Shown: piece after piece, positions 1-7,306 of the stretch
Position numbering within the stretch: the stretch's first letter is position 1
How the letters are laid out: each line of letters begins with the position of its first letter
Assembly (NCBI GenBank): GCA_017504325.1
Contig: JAFVRL010000308.1
Span: 1 to 14,408 of the forward strand
DNA: 14,408 nucleotides
Source: Lentisphaeria bacterium
Lineage (GTDB): Bacteria > Verrucomicrobiota > Lentisphaeria > Victivallales > UBA1829
Reading direction: 5' to 3'
The notes under the pieces: generated by a model
Databases searched by the model: none
Seen by the model: only the letters and a program-made list of their open reading frames with translations
What the model was told of the DNA's origin: nothing
Program-made: the position numbers and the translations under genes

Positions 1-430
1 CTCTGCCCTCTGCACGGTTGCAGGAATCCAAAACAAATCCATCGGCAAGTTTTTCATAGAGAGACAGATCCGGTTCCACTGTCCTGTCGCTGTTCACATG
101 GATCGCCATGATATACTTTACATCGTCTCCTGCCATATCCTTCAAATACAGGAGTTCCTCCGGGGTCGTTCCCCCATGCAGCTGTACAGTTGTGATCCCG
201 GTAAGGTCGATCAGATCTATGATCTCATCAGGATCTGTATAATGGGTCACCAGTACCGGTGTCACCAGTACCGGCAGACAGGCGGCAAGTCTGCGCGCCG
301 TTCCCGGCAATATAAAATCTCGTGATGTGTGCTTCTGGCCCACAAGAAAACCCACCGCATCCGTCCCGGCATCACAGGCGATTTCCACATCTTTTTCTGT
401 CCGCAGACCGCAAATCTTCACCCGGATCAT
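1..430 (-). CDS. trpF: Phosphoribosylanthranilate isomerase, C-terminus cut by window edge
   Basis: This is the first 143 codons of a TIM-barrel isomerase of tryptophan synthesis, which converts N-(5-phosphoribosyl)anthranilate to the 1-deoxyribulose form in the cytosol. The N-terminal KICGL motif supplies the family's general base (Cys7). The VQLHG strand is at residues 82-86. FVLDS at 132-136 carries the expected general acid (Asp135). The phosphate-binding GGTG loop would lie beyond the left edge. The ATG at 430 overlaps the coaX stop as ATGA, with a GGAGAGG ribosome site seven bases upstream inside coaX, so translation is probably coupled. The second strand is built from a 15-bp tandem repeat (PVLVT twice). 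No other trp gene is visible, so whether it serves tryptophan synthesis here or a related reaction is inferred from family only. Confidence 0.85.
   Translation of the reverse strand, partial: MIRVKICGLRTEKDVEIACDAGTDAVGFLVGQKHTSRDFILPGTARRLAACLPVLVTPVLVTHYTDPDEIIDLIDLTGITTVQLHGGTTPEELLYLKDMAGDDVKYIMAIHVNSDRTVEPDLSLYEKLADGFVLDSCNRAEGR
246..274. repeat. 15-bp tandem duplication inside trpF
   Basis: A 14-base string (gtcaccagtaccgg) occurs at 246-259 and again at 261-274, a period of 15 bases or five codons. On the coding strand it encodes PVLVT twice (TrpF residues 53-62). It keeps the reading frame. It may be a recent slippage duplication or a chance match in a beta strand. Confidence 0.7.
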
Positions 431-1209
431 TCTTTTGCCTCTCCGGAAGATATTTCTTCTTGATTTGCCTGCCATATCCGGGCGATCCCTTCCAGTGTGA
501 GAAAGGGGGTCTCTTCCAGAAACGGCATCGCCTTCAGAAAGAATTTCCTGTCACCGCCGCAAGCACAAATACGAATTTTCTGCCCCGGATATTTCTTTTC
601 CAGTTCCCCTTTGATTCTTTCCAGAACTTCTTTCACTCCGCCTATACAGGCAAGGTCTGTTCCCAGAAGCATGGCTTCTTTTGTGTTTTTTCCAGCAGCG
701 GCAGGAAGCCGGGATGGGGTATCTGTCAGCGGCAGAAGGGGAAGAAGAGCGGTATGATCATGAAGTGCCTGACGCATAAGTTTTCTTCCGGGCAGGATCG
801 CTCCGCCGGTAAAGGCAATATCTGCTTCCACAGTTTCAAAAGTGATCGCTGTACCGAAATCTATACAGATCGCAGGAAGTTTTCCGCCAGTTAATGCTGC
901 TGCATTGGCAAGCCTGTCTGCGCCAACTGTACTTATGTCCATCCGGGAAGTATCAAAAGGAAATCTTTTATTTTTGTTTACCACGAATGCACCGGAATCA
1001 ATGAGCAGTTCTGTCAGTTCCGGCACGACCGAAGACGCGGCAAGGGGGATATTGTCCGGACATTTTTTCAGAAAATCCGGTAACTCCTCCCGGGAAAGGA
1101 TCTTTCTTTTTTCCTCCGGAAAATCCTTCCAGTCGAAAGATGCTGAAAGCGGGAGCAAAACGGTTTCAATATGCGTATTGCCCGCATTGATAATAAGAAG
1201 TTCTTTCAT
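427..1209 (-). CDS. coaX: Type III pantothenate kinase
   Basis: This 260-residue ASKHA-fold kinase phosphorylates pantothenate in the first committed step of coenzyme A synthesis. Family motifs appear in order: a phosphate loop (INAGNT, 7-12), VGADRL (95-100) with the conserved Asp98, IDFGTAIT (116-123) with Asp117, GGAILPG (135-141), NT/A/G around 175-183, and CGGD (217-220). The odd point is the first motif. The family normally reads DxGNT with an acidic residue, and here it is Asn8 (codon AAT at 1186-1188). The start is chosen at 1209, where GGGA sits six bases upstream. An in-frame start at 1314 would lie inside manC and add 35 residues that precede the first beta strand. The gap to manC is 23 bases and the stop overlaps trpF by four. 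Confidence 0.9.
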   Translation of the reverse strand: MKELLIINAGNTHIETVLLPLSASFDWKDFPEEKRKILSREELPDFLKKCPDNIPLAASSVVPELTELLIDSGAFVVNKNKRFPFDTSRMDISTVGADRLANAAALTGGKLPAICIDFGTAITFETVEADIAFTGGAILPGRKLMRQALHDHTALLPLLPLTDTPSRLPAAAGKNTKEAMLLGTDLACIGGVKEVLERIKGELEKKYPGQKIRICACGGDRKFFLKAMPFLEETPFLTLEGIARIWQANQEEISSGEAKE

Positions 1210-1232
1210 CATCTTTCCCGGTACACTCTGCA

Positions 1233-2336
1233 TTACACAAATTTGTTCAACGCAGGATCTTTTTCCAATATGCTTACAAGTTCCTTGATCTTCTGGGCAG
1301 ATTTTGCACTGCATACAAGAAGAGAATCTTCCGTATTCACAATGACCGTATCCTCCACATCCACCGTGGCAATGAGTTTTTCCGAATCCCCTACAATAAT
1401 GCAGTTCTTCGTCCCGATGCCTTTATGCAGACCGCGGATCACATTGTTGTTTTCATCTGCTTCGATCTGATTGCGTAATGAGGTCCATGATCCCACATCA
1501 TCCCAATCAAAACAGCCTTCCGCTGTAACAACTTTTTCCGCATTTTCCATAACGGCATAGTCAATGGAAATGGGTGTAAGGGCATTGAACAGTTCTTCAA
1601 ATCCGGGAGATCCCCAGCCATCCTTTTTCAGAACCGGGATCGCCTGCTGTATAAATTGCGACAACTCCTGCGCTGAACGGGTGAATTCTTTGATCCATAC
1701 GGAACTCTGGGCAAAAAAGATCCCTGAATTCCATTTGTAACAGCCATCCTGAATATATTTTTTCGCGGTTTCAAGATCCGGCTTTTCTTTGAAATGCTGT
1801 ACTTTGAAGAATTTTGTCCCGCCGGAAGAGGGAATAAGCTCCCCGGTTTCTATATAACCGAATCCTGTCTGCGGCTGATCCGGCGTGATCCCCACTGTTA
1901 CGATACTGCCTGTTCCGTCTGCCATATCCAATGCGTCCGAAAGAACTTTGGCAAATGCTCCTGTATCATTGATGACATGATCCGCCGGAAGAAAACATAA
2001 AACAGGATCCGGTTCAGCGGTAAGACTTTTTATATATGCCACTGTTGCTGCCACACAGGGGGCGGTATCCCTTCTGCTGCTTTCTCCGATAATATTGCCG
2101 GAGGGGAGGGAAGGAATCAATTTACGCATGGGTTCCACATAGATCTCATTGGTGACCACAAAAATATTTTCCTTGCAGAAGACAGGGAAAAGCCGTTCAA
2201 TAGTCTGTTCAATAAGTGTAAGGTTTCCCAGAAGACGCAACAACTGTTTGGGCCTGGAGAGGCGGCTCTGCGGCCAGAACCGTTCCCCTTTGCCTCCTGC
2301 CATTACTACGGCATACGCTTTACTGTTTTTTTGCAT
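1233..2336 (-). CDS. manC: Mannose-1-phosphate guanylyltransferase, single-domain
   Basis: This nucleotidyltransferase makes GDP-mannose from mannose 1-phosphate and GTP, feeding polysaccharide, LPS or glycoprotein synthesis. The signature loop MAGGKGERFWPQSR with downstream PKQLL spans residues 12-33. LPADHVI is at 116-122, the EKP signature at 184-186, WNSGIFF at 202-208 and FDWDDVGSW at 277-285. At 367 residues it matches the short form that lacks the C-terminal phosphomannose isomerase domain. AAGGAG (2345-2350) lies eight bases before the ATG and overlaps the gspF stop codon, with only 12 bases between the genes, so it is probably cotranscribed and translationally linked. A role in glycosylating surface appendages made by the upstream motor is possible but only inferred from position. 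Confidence 0.92.
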   Translation of the reverse strand: MQKNSKAYAVVMAGGKGERFWPQSRLSRPKQLLRLLGNLTLIEQTIERLFPVFCKENIFVVTNEIYVEPMRKLIPSLPSGNIIGESSRRDTAPCVAATVAYIKSLTAEPDPVLCFLPADHVINDTGAFAKVLSDALDMADGTGSIVTVGITPDQPQTGFGYIETGELIPSSGGTKFFKVQHFKEKPDLETAKKYIQDGCYKWNSGIFFAQSSVWIKEFTRSAQELSQFIQQAIPVLKKDGWGSPGFEELFNALTPISIDYAVMENAEKVVTAEGCFDWDDVGSWTSLRNQIEADENNNVIRGLHKGIGTKNCIIVGDSEKLIATVDVEDTVIVNTEDSLLVCSAKSAQKIKELVSILEKDPALNKFV

Positions 2337-2348
2337 GATTATATCTCC

Positions 2349-3608
2349 TTAAGTACCGAGTTTTTCGATAATGGTGATCAGCGGGGCAAAAAGAGCAATG
2401 ACCAGTCCACCGACGATCACAGCAAGGAAAATGATCATCAAAGGTTCGATCATACTTGTCATTGCCGCCACAGCGTTATCCACTTCTTCGTCGTAGGTAT
2501 CGGCTACTTTTTCAAGCATTTCCGGCAGTTTACCTGTTTCTTCACCCACCTCGATCATACTGATAACCATTTCAGGGAAGATCTTTGTGGAAGAGAGCGG
2601 AGGGGCCATCGGCTCCCCTTCTTTTACTGCATCATATACTTTGACAACAGCATTGGAAACCACTTCATTACCGGAGGTCTCTTTCACGATGATCAATGCA
2701 TTGAGTACCGCCACCCCGGATCCCATAAGTGTACCCAATGTACGGGCAAAACGGGAGATGGAAGAACGGGATACCACAAGTCCGAATACCGGCATATTGT
2801 ATTTTGCCCAGTCGATGTAGAACCGTAAAAACGGTACTTTCAAGACCAGTTTGATGATGATGACAAGAGCAACGATCCCCCCGATAAAGAGAAGAATATT
2901 GTTCACCATAAAGTCGGATATTCCCAGAACCACCTGGGTAATGGCAGGCATGGGCGCACCTTCCAGAAGGTCGGTAAAGATCTTGGCAAATTTGGGAACG
3001 ATGAAGATCATCAAACCGGATGTGATACCACCGGCAATACAAAGAACCACCACCGGGTACACCATAGCAGATTTGACTTTGCCTTTGATTTTGGCAGCTT
3101 TTTCCATGAACATGGCAAGACGGTTGAGGATCAGTTCGATCTTACCGGCTGCCTCTCCGGCACGCACCATGTTCAAAAAGAGCTTGTCGAATGAGGCTGG
3201 ATGCTGGGCGAGTGCTTCCGAGAAGGTCGCTCCCCCTTCAACAGCGGTAGCTGTTTCTTCAATGATCTTGCGTACCACAGGATTTTTAGCCTGTCTTGCC
3301 AGTGTTTTCAGGGAGCGGATCAGAGGAAGCCCGGCATCCAGAAGGATCGCCATCTGGCGGGTGAAAAGTGTGATCTCCTTTGTTTTCATAACAGCCGGTC
3401 CCAGACTGATATTCATATTCAGTCCGCCTTTTTTCTCTCCGGCTTTTCCCTTTTTATTCGCCTGGGATTTATCCGCATTTTTGATGGAGGTGGGGAAGAG
3501 TCCCTGATTCTTCAGAAAACTCTGTACCTCTTCTTCATTTGCGGCTTCTTTTTTTCCTTTCTGCTCCTGGCCCTTGGCATCCATGGCAGTATAAAGAAAT
3601 ATAGGCAT
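2349..3608 (-). CDS. gspF: Type II secretion / type IV pilus platform protein GspF (PilC)
   Basis: This 419-residue inner-membrane protein is the platform that couples the cytosolic assembly ATPase to pilin or pseudopilin polymerisation. An N-terminal segment (MPIFLYTAMDAKG) is followed by a lysine-rich linker near 43-62. Two repeated T2SF domains follow, roughly 77-202 and 281-403, each with the family pattern F.R......G..L...L and GE..G (GEAAGK 151-156, GEETGK 355-360). Three hydrophobic segments stand near 183-206, 236-256 and 386-408. AAGGAG sits about nine bases before the ATG. It is 41 bases downstream of gspE2, as expected of a gspE-gspF pair. Confidence 0.95.
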   Translation of the reverse strand: MPIFLYTAMDAKGQEQKGKKEAANEEEVQSFLKNQGLFPTSIKNADKSQANKKGKAGEKKGGLNMNISLGPAVMKTKEITLFTRQMAILLDAGLPLIRSLKTLARQAKNPVVRKIIEETATAVEGGATFSEALAQHPASFDKLFLNMVRAGEAAGKIELILNRLAMFMEKAAKIKGKVKSAMVYPVVVLCIAGGITSGLMIFIVPKFAKIFTDLLEGAPMPAITQVVLGISDFMVNNILLFIGGIVALVIIIKLVLKVPFLRFYIDWAKYNMPVFGLVVSRSSISRFARTLGTLMGSGVAVLNALIIVKETSGNEVVSNAVVKVYDAVKEGEPMAPPLSSTKIFPEMVISMIEVGEETGKLPEMLEKVADTYDEEVDNAVAAMTSMIEPLMIIFLAVIVGGLVIALFAPLITIIEKLGT

Positions 3609-3649
3609 TTTCCGCGTTCTCCTTTCTTTATCTGGATTATGTTGTTATA

Positions 3650-5353
3650 TCAAGTGTATTTCAGAACTTCCTCCATGGAGGTCAACCCCTGAAGGATCGC
3701 TCTTACTCCATCTTCACGCATGGTCATCATTCCCAGTTCTCTTGCCTTATCTCTGATGACTACGGTAGGGGAACTTTTCAGCACAAGTTCATTGATCTGG
3801 GTATTCATGGTCAACAATTCTGTGATCGCCATACGGCCCCTGTAACCTGTCCCATTGCAGTTGCTGCATCCTTTTCCGTAGTAGAACTTCTGTTCACCCA
3901 CATCTTCCCGTTCCAGATCAAGAAGTTTCAGGTCATCATCTGTGGGGACATAGGCTGTTTTACACTGGGGACATACCCGGCGGATAAGCCGTTGGGACAA
4001 TACTCCCACAAGAGAACTGGCAATAAGGAAGGGTTCCACGCCCATATCGATCAGTCGTGTTACCGTACCGGCAGCGTCGTTCGTGTGCAGGGTGCTGAAC
4101 ACAAAGTGCCCGGTAAGAGAGGCTTCCACAGCCATTCTTGCAGATTCAAGGTCACGGATCTCCCCCAGCATGATGATATCCGGGTCCTGTCGGAGGAAGG
4201 CGCGCAGTGCCCTGTGGAAGGTCATTCCCACGGCATCATTGATGGGCAGCTGGATGATCCCTTCCAGGTCATATTCCACAGGGTCCTCTGCTGTGAGAAG
4301 TTTACTTTCCGGATCGTTGACCTCTTTCAATGCGGAATACAATGTGGTTGTTTTACCGGAACCGGTTGGCCCGGTCACAATAAAGATCCCGTTGGGCATG
4401 ATGATGATATCCCGGACTTTTGACAGATTGGCTTCATTGATCCCGAGGGCATCCAAATCAAGATTCACCACAGAACGGTCAAGCACACGAAGCACCACGG
4501 ATTCGCCGTAATAAGTGGGCAGACAGGATACACGCAAGTCGATCGGTTTACCGCCTACTTTCAGGTGGATACGGCCGTCCTGCGGTTTTCTTCTTTCGGA
4601 AATATTCAAATCAGCAAGGATCTTGATACGGCTGATCACCGGCAGCGCAAGACTTTTCGGAGGCGGAGCCATCTCGTAAAGCGCACCGTCCACACGGCAC
4701 CGGATCTTGAAAATGGTTTCAAAAGGTTCAAAGTGGATGTCACTGGCTTTATCTTTGATCGCCTGATAGAGAATTGCATCCACAAATTTCACGATGGGGG
4801 CTTCATTTGCCATTGCCTCCAGATCCTGGGAATCCTCTTCTTCTGTGGGCGCGGAAAGTTCGATCCTCTTATCGGAAAGTTCCTGCAATACATCGTGCAT
4901 GGTGGACTGCAGATCCACCGGATAATATTTTTCAATGGCTGCATCCACCTGATTTTCCGGTGCGATGACCTGAATGATCTCTTTTCCCAGCACAAAACGG
5001 AATTCATCCACAGCCTGATAGTTCAGGGGATTGCGCAGAACAATGGTAAGAACATTATCGTCAAGTGCAAGGGGAACGACCGCTTCCTTACGGGCTGTAC
5101 CGGCATCAATAAGTTTGATCAGGTCTCTGGAAAGTTCCCCGTAGATCTCCAGATCCACCACTTCAAGACCGAGACTGTCCCCGATAAGCTGAAGGATCGT
5201 ATTTTCTTCAGTAAGACCGAAATCTATTACGATCTCCTTGTAACTTTTTTCTCCGTTTTCAAACTCTTCCGCAGCGGCATCAAGCTGTTCTTTCGTGCAT
5301 TTGCCGCTGTCCAGAAGTAAATCATAAATCGTCTGGCCGTCCGGATCAAGCAT
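3650..5353 (-). CDS. gspE: Type II secretion / type IV pilus assembly ATPase, second copy
   Basis: This hexameric ATPase powers pilin or pseudopilin assembly at the cytosolic face. Using the ATG at 5353 it has 567 residues: an N-terminal regulatory domain (about 5-145), the N2 domain with ASDIH (203-207), Walker A GPTGSGKT (328-335), an Asp box TAEDPVEY (354-361), Walker B DIIMLGEIRD (392-401), a His box TGHFVFSTLHTND (414-426), and a four-cysteine zinc site (CPQC 461-464, CSNC 496-499). All catalytic motifs are intact. A TTG at 5395 is in frame, but the ATG at 5353 has GGAG nine bases upstream (5363-5366) and is preferred. The N-terminal domain lacks the RLG repeats of c-di-GMP-binding MshEN domains. 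It has gspE1 upstream and gspF downstream. Confidence 0.95.
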   Translation of the reverse strand: MLDPDGQTIYDLLLDSGKCTKEQLDAAAEEFENGEKSYKEIVIDFGLTEENTILQLIGDSLGLEVVDLEIYGELSRDLIKLIDAGTARKEAVVPLALDDNVLTIVLRNPLNYQAVDEFRFVLGKEIIQVIAPENQVDAAIEKYYPVDLQSTMHDVLQELSDKRIELSAPTEEEDSQDLEAMANEAPIVKFVDAILYQAIKDKASDIHFEPFETIFKIRCRVDGALYEMAPPPKSLALPVISRIKILADLNISERRKPQDGRIHLKVGGKPIDLRVSCLPTYYGESVVLRVLDRSVVNLDLDALGINEANLSKVRDIIIMPNGIFIVTGPTGSGKTTTLYSALKEVNDPESKLLTAEDPVEYDLEGIIQLPINDAVGMTFHRALRAFLRQDPDIIMLGEIRDLESARMAVEASLTGHFVFSTLHTNDAAGTVTRLIDMGVEPFLIASSLVGVLSQRLIRRVCPQCKTAYVPTDDDLKLLDLEREDVGEQKFYYGKGCSNCNGTGYRGRMAITELLTMNTQINELVLKSSPTVVIRDKARELGMMTMREDGVRAILQGLTSMEEVLKYT

Positions 5354-5362
5354 CTTCAAATT

Positions 5363-5366
5363 CTCC
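5363..5366 (-). promoter_or_regulatory. Ribosome binding site deciding the gspE2 start
   Basis: On the minus strand GGAG lies nine bases before the ATG at 5353. No comparable site precedes the in-frame TTG at 5395, so the shorter protein is favoured. Confidence 0.65.
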
Positions 5367-5403
5367 GTATTTTCCAATATTGTTAAATGTTTCAAATCTC
5401 ATC

Positions 5404-7107
5404 TTACTGGGAATCCGATACTGTTGCCGCAAGGATCTCCGACAGAGTCGTTGTTCCTGCCGCTGCTTTCCGCAGTCCATCTTCACGCAGAGTCATCATG
5501 CCGCCTTTTCTTGCAGCGTCACGGATCACATCCGCAGAACACTTTTCAAAGATAAGGTGCTGGATCTCCTCGCCCACAAGGAAGATCTCATAAATTCCCA
5601 GACGCCCTTTATACCCGGTACCACCGCAGATGGAACAACCCTTTCCTTTCATCACTTTGGCTGTATCCATGAACTTATCATCCAATCCCAGAAGACGCCG
5701 TTCTGTGGGGGTGGGTTCCGCTTCCTCCATACAGTTTTTGCATATTCTGCGTACAAGACGCTGTGCCATGATCGCCCGTACCGCAGATGCCACAAGGAAG
5801 GGTTTTACTCCCATATCGATCAGTCGGGTAATGGCTGAAGGCGCATCATTGGTATGCAATGTACTGAATACAAGGTGTCCTGTCAGGGCGGCGTTGATGG
5901 CGATTTCCGCTGTTTCGCAGTCTCGGATTTCCCCCACCATGATGATGTTGGGTGCCTGACGGAGCATGGCACGCAATGCGTTGGCAAAGGTCAGACCTGT
6001 GATATTGTCGATCTGTACCTGATTGATCCCCTGCAGCTGATATTCCACAGGGTCTTCTGCGGTAATGATTTTTCTGTTGGGGGTATTGATCGTATTGAGG
6101 AAGGCGTACAGACTGGTTGTTTTTCCCGACCCGGTTGGTCCTGTAACAAGGAACACGCCGTCCGGCATATTGATGATCTTATTGATCTTTGCCTGGTCGT
6201 CCGCATAGAATCCCAGCTGGGGGATCTCAAGCTGGATGGCAGATTTTTCCAGAAGTCGCATAACGATACTTTCGCCGTGGGTCGTCGGGATCGTGGATAC
6301 ACGCAAGTCCACTTCACAGCCGACAACACGCAGCTGGATTCGTCCGTCCTGCGGGATACGCTTTTCGGTAATATCCAGTTTGGACATGATCTTCAACCGC
6401 TGGGTGATATTCTGCTGAAGGTATTTCGGCGGACTTTCCATTTCCCGCAAAGCTCCATCGATACGGTACCGGATCTTATATTGTTTTTCCGTCGGTTCGA
6501 GGTGAATATCGGATGCCTTCAGATTGTGGGCTTCCACGATGAGCATGGTCACAAGCCGGATGATGGGTGCATCTTCATCTTCCATCATGGCGGGATCATC
6601 CTCTTTGACAACGGCAATATCTTTTGCCTCTCCGCCGATCTCATCAATAAGTTCGTCGATACCGGTATCCAGACCGGAATAGAACTTGTCGATAACTGCC
6701 TGGATCTGTTTTGTCGGGGCGATCACCGCATCAATATCCCGTTTGAGTGCAAAGCGCAAACTATCCAGTTTTGCCATATCCGTTGGATCGTTCATGGCGA
6801 TAGTGAGGATATTGTCATGGATCATCACCGGTACGACCTTATACTGCAGTACGATATCTTTCGGGATCAATCCAAGAATATCCTGCGGGATCTGATAGGA
6901 GGCAAGATCCATAAGTTCCATGCCGTATTCCTGGGCAAGGAGAGCGATCATTTCCTCTTCATTGATATAATTGAGCTGGATAAGCGCATCAATGATCCCC
7001 AGCTGACCATTTGACTTTTCTACAAGATCCCAACCTTCCGGGAGCTGATCATTGCTCAATAACCCGTTTTCTATGAGCAATTCCAAAACATATTCGTTGT
7101 TCTGCAT
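5404..7107 (-). CDS. gspE: Type II secretion / type IV pilus assembly ATPase, first copy
   Basis: This is a paralogue of the next gene and also 567 residues when read from the ATG at 7107. It shows an N-terminal domain (about 5-145), an acidic linker (EDEDA, 176-180), ASDIH (198-202), Walker A GPTGSGKT (323-330), an Asp box TAEDPVEY (349-356), Walker B NIIMVGEIRD (387-396), a His box TGHLVFSTLHTND (409-421) and two CxxC pairs (456/459, 491/494). One difference from the second copy is RQAPN just before Walker B, where that copy has RQDPD. The start at 7107 has GAGGTG (7111-7116) just upstream. The in-frame ATG at 7131 lacks such a site and would lie within the promoter's start region. It is the first gene of the minus-strand run and has its own promoter. 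Confidence 0.95.
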   Translation of the reverse strand: MQNNEYVLELLIENGLLSNDQLPEGWDLVEKSNGQLGIIDALIQLNYINEEEMIALLAQEYGMELMDLASYQIPQDILGLIPKDIVLQYKVVPVMIHDNILTIAMNDPTDMAKLDSLRFALKRDIDAVIAPTKQIQAVIDKFYSGLDTGIDELIDEIGGEAKDIAVVKEDDPAMMEDEDAPIIRLVTMLIVEAHNLKASDIHLEPTEKQYKIRYRIDGALREMESPPKYLQQNITQRLKIMSKLDITEKRIPQDGRIQLRVVGCEVDLRVSTIPTTHGESIVMRLLEKSAIQLEIPQLGFYADDQAKINKIINMPDGVFLVTGPTGSGKTTSLYAFLNTINTPNRKIITAEDPVEYQLQGINQVQIDNITGLTFANALRAMLRQAPNIIMVGEIRDCETAEIAINAALTGHLVFSTLHTNDAPSAITRLIDMGVKPFLVASAVRAIMAQRLVRRICKNCMEEAEPTPTERRLLGLDDKFMDTAKVMKGKGCSICGGTGYKGRLGIYEIFLVGEEIQHLIFEKCSADVIRDAARKGGMMTLREDGLRKAAAGTTTLSEILAATVSDSQ

Positions 7108-7110
7108 AGG

Positions 7111-7116
7111 CACCTC
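7111..7116 (-). promoter_or_regulatory. Ribosome binding site deciding the gspE1 start
   Basis: GAGGTG on the minus strand matches the 16S tail and lies three bases before the ATG at 7107 (five counted from GAGG). This selects the 567-residue product over the one starting at 7131. Confidence 0.6.
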
Positions 7117-7131
7117 AAAAAATCCAATCAT

Positions 7132-7147
7132 TTTCTACCAGTAGAAA
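7132..7147. promoter_or_regulatory. Palindrome over the gspE1 -10 and start point (candidate operator)
   Basis: TTTCTAC (7132-7138), two spacer bases, then GTAGAAA (7141-7147) form a perfect 7-bp inverted repeat. With one extra T in the left arm the symmetry extends to CATTT/AAATG. It overlaps the predicted -10 box (7146-7151) and the expected start near 7139, the classic place for a repressor. It could instead form a small hairpin at the 5' end of the mRNA. No regulator gene is in the window. Confidence 0.5.
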
Positions 7148-7174
7148 TGTAGCCTTTCTTTGATGTTTTTTCAA
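7146..7174 (-). promoter_or_regulatory. Sigma-70-like promoter for the gspE1-gspE2-gspF run
   Basis: Read on the minus strand, TTGAAA (7169-7174) is followed after exactly 17 bases by TACATT (7146-7151). Transcription would start near 7139, giving a leader of about 32 bases to the ATG at 7107 that includes the GAGGTG ribosome site. It is the only strong promoter seen upstream of this run. Confidence 0.55.
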
Positions 7175-7268
7175 GTGTTTTCTTCTGTAAAAAACATATT
7201 TTTATCCTCTTTTTTTTCTCCGCAGGGATTTTTACTGCCTTTTCCGTCCCGTTTTTATGCTTTCACCC

Positions 7269-7297
7269 TTGAAGAAAATACTTTCAGAATGTATATT
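7269..7297 (+). promoter_or_regulatory. Sigma-70-like promoter for the azlC operon
   Basis: TTGAAG (7269-7274), a 17-base spacer and TATATT (7292-7297, one mismatch to consensus) lie directly before azlC. The expected start near 7304 leaves only two or three bases before the ATG at 7307. The message would then be leaderless or nearly so, which fits the lack of a ribosome site there. Confidence 0.5.
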
Positions 7298-7306
7298 AGA
7301 TGGATT

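Noticed and set aside
322..1288. Long plus-strand open frames opposite coaX
   Set aside because: They are antisense to a gene with clear CoaX motifs, have low-complexity Ser/Phe-rich products, and lack ribosome sites.
1210..1314. Upstream in-frame start for coaX at 1314
   Set aside because: It would overlap the end of manC by about 80 bases and add 35 residues before the conserved first strand. The start at 1209 has a suitably spaced GGGA.
5854..7014. A 386-codon plus-strand frame opposite gspE1
   Set aside because: It is long, but antisense to an ATPase with intact Walker motifs. Its product is rich in His, Asp and Phe from complementing GspE codons and resembles no family.
7160..7306. Longer AzlC beginning at 7160 or 7289
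   Set aside because: The extension runs through the predicted promoter, has no ribosome site, and is not needed for the family's first conserved segment.
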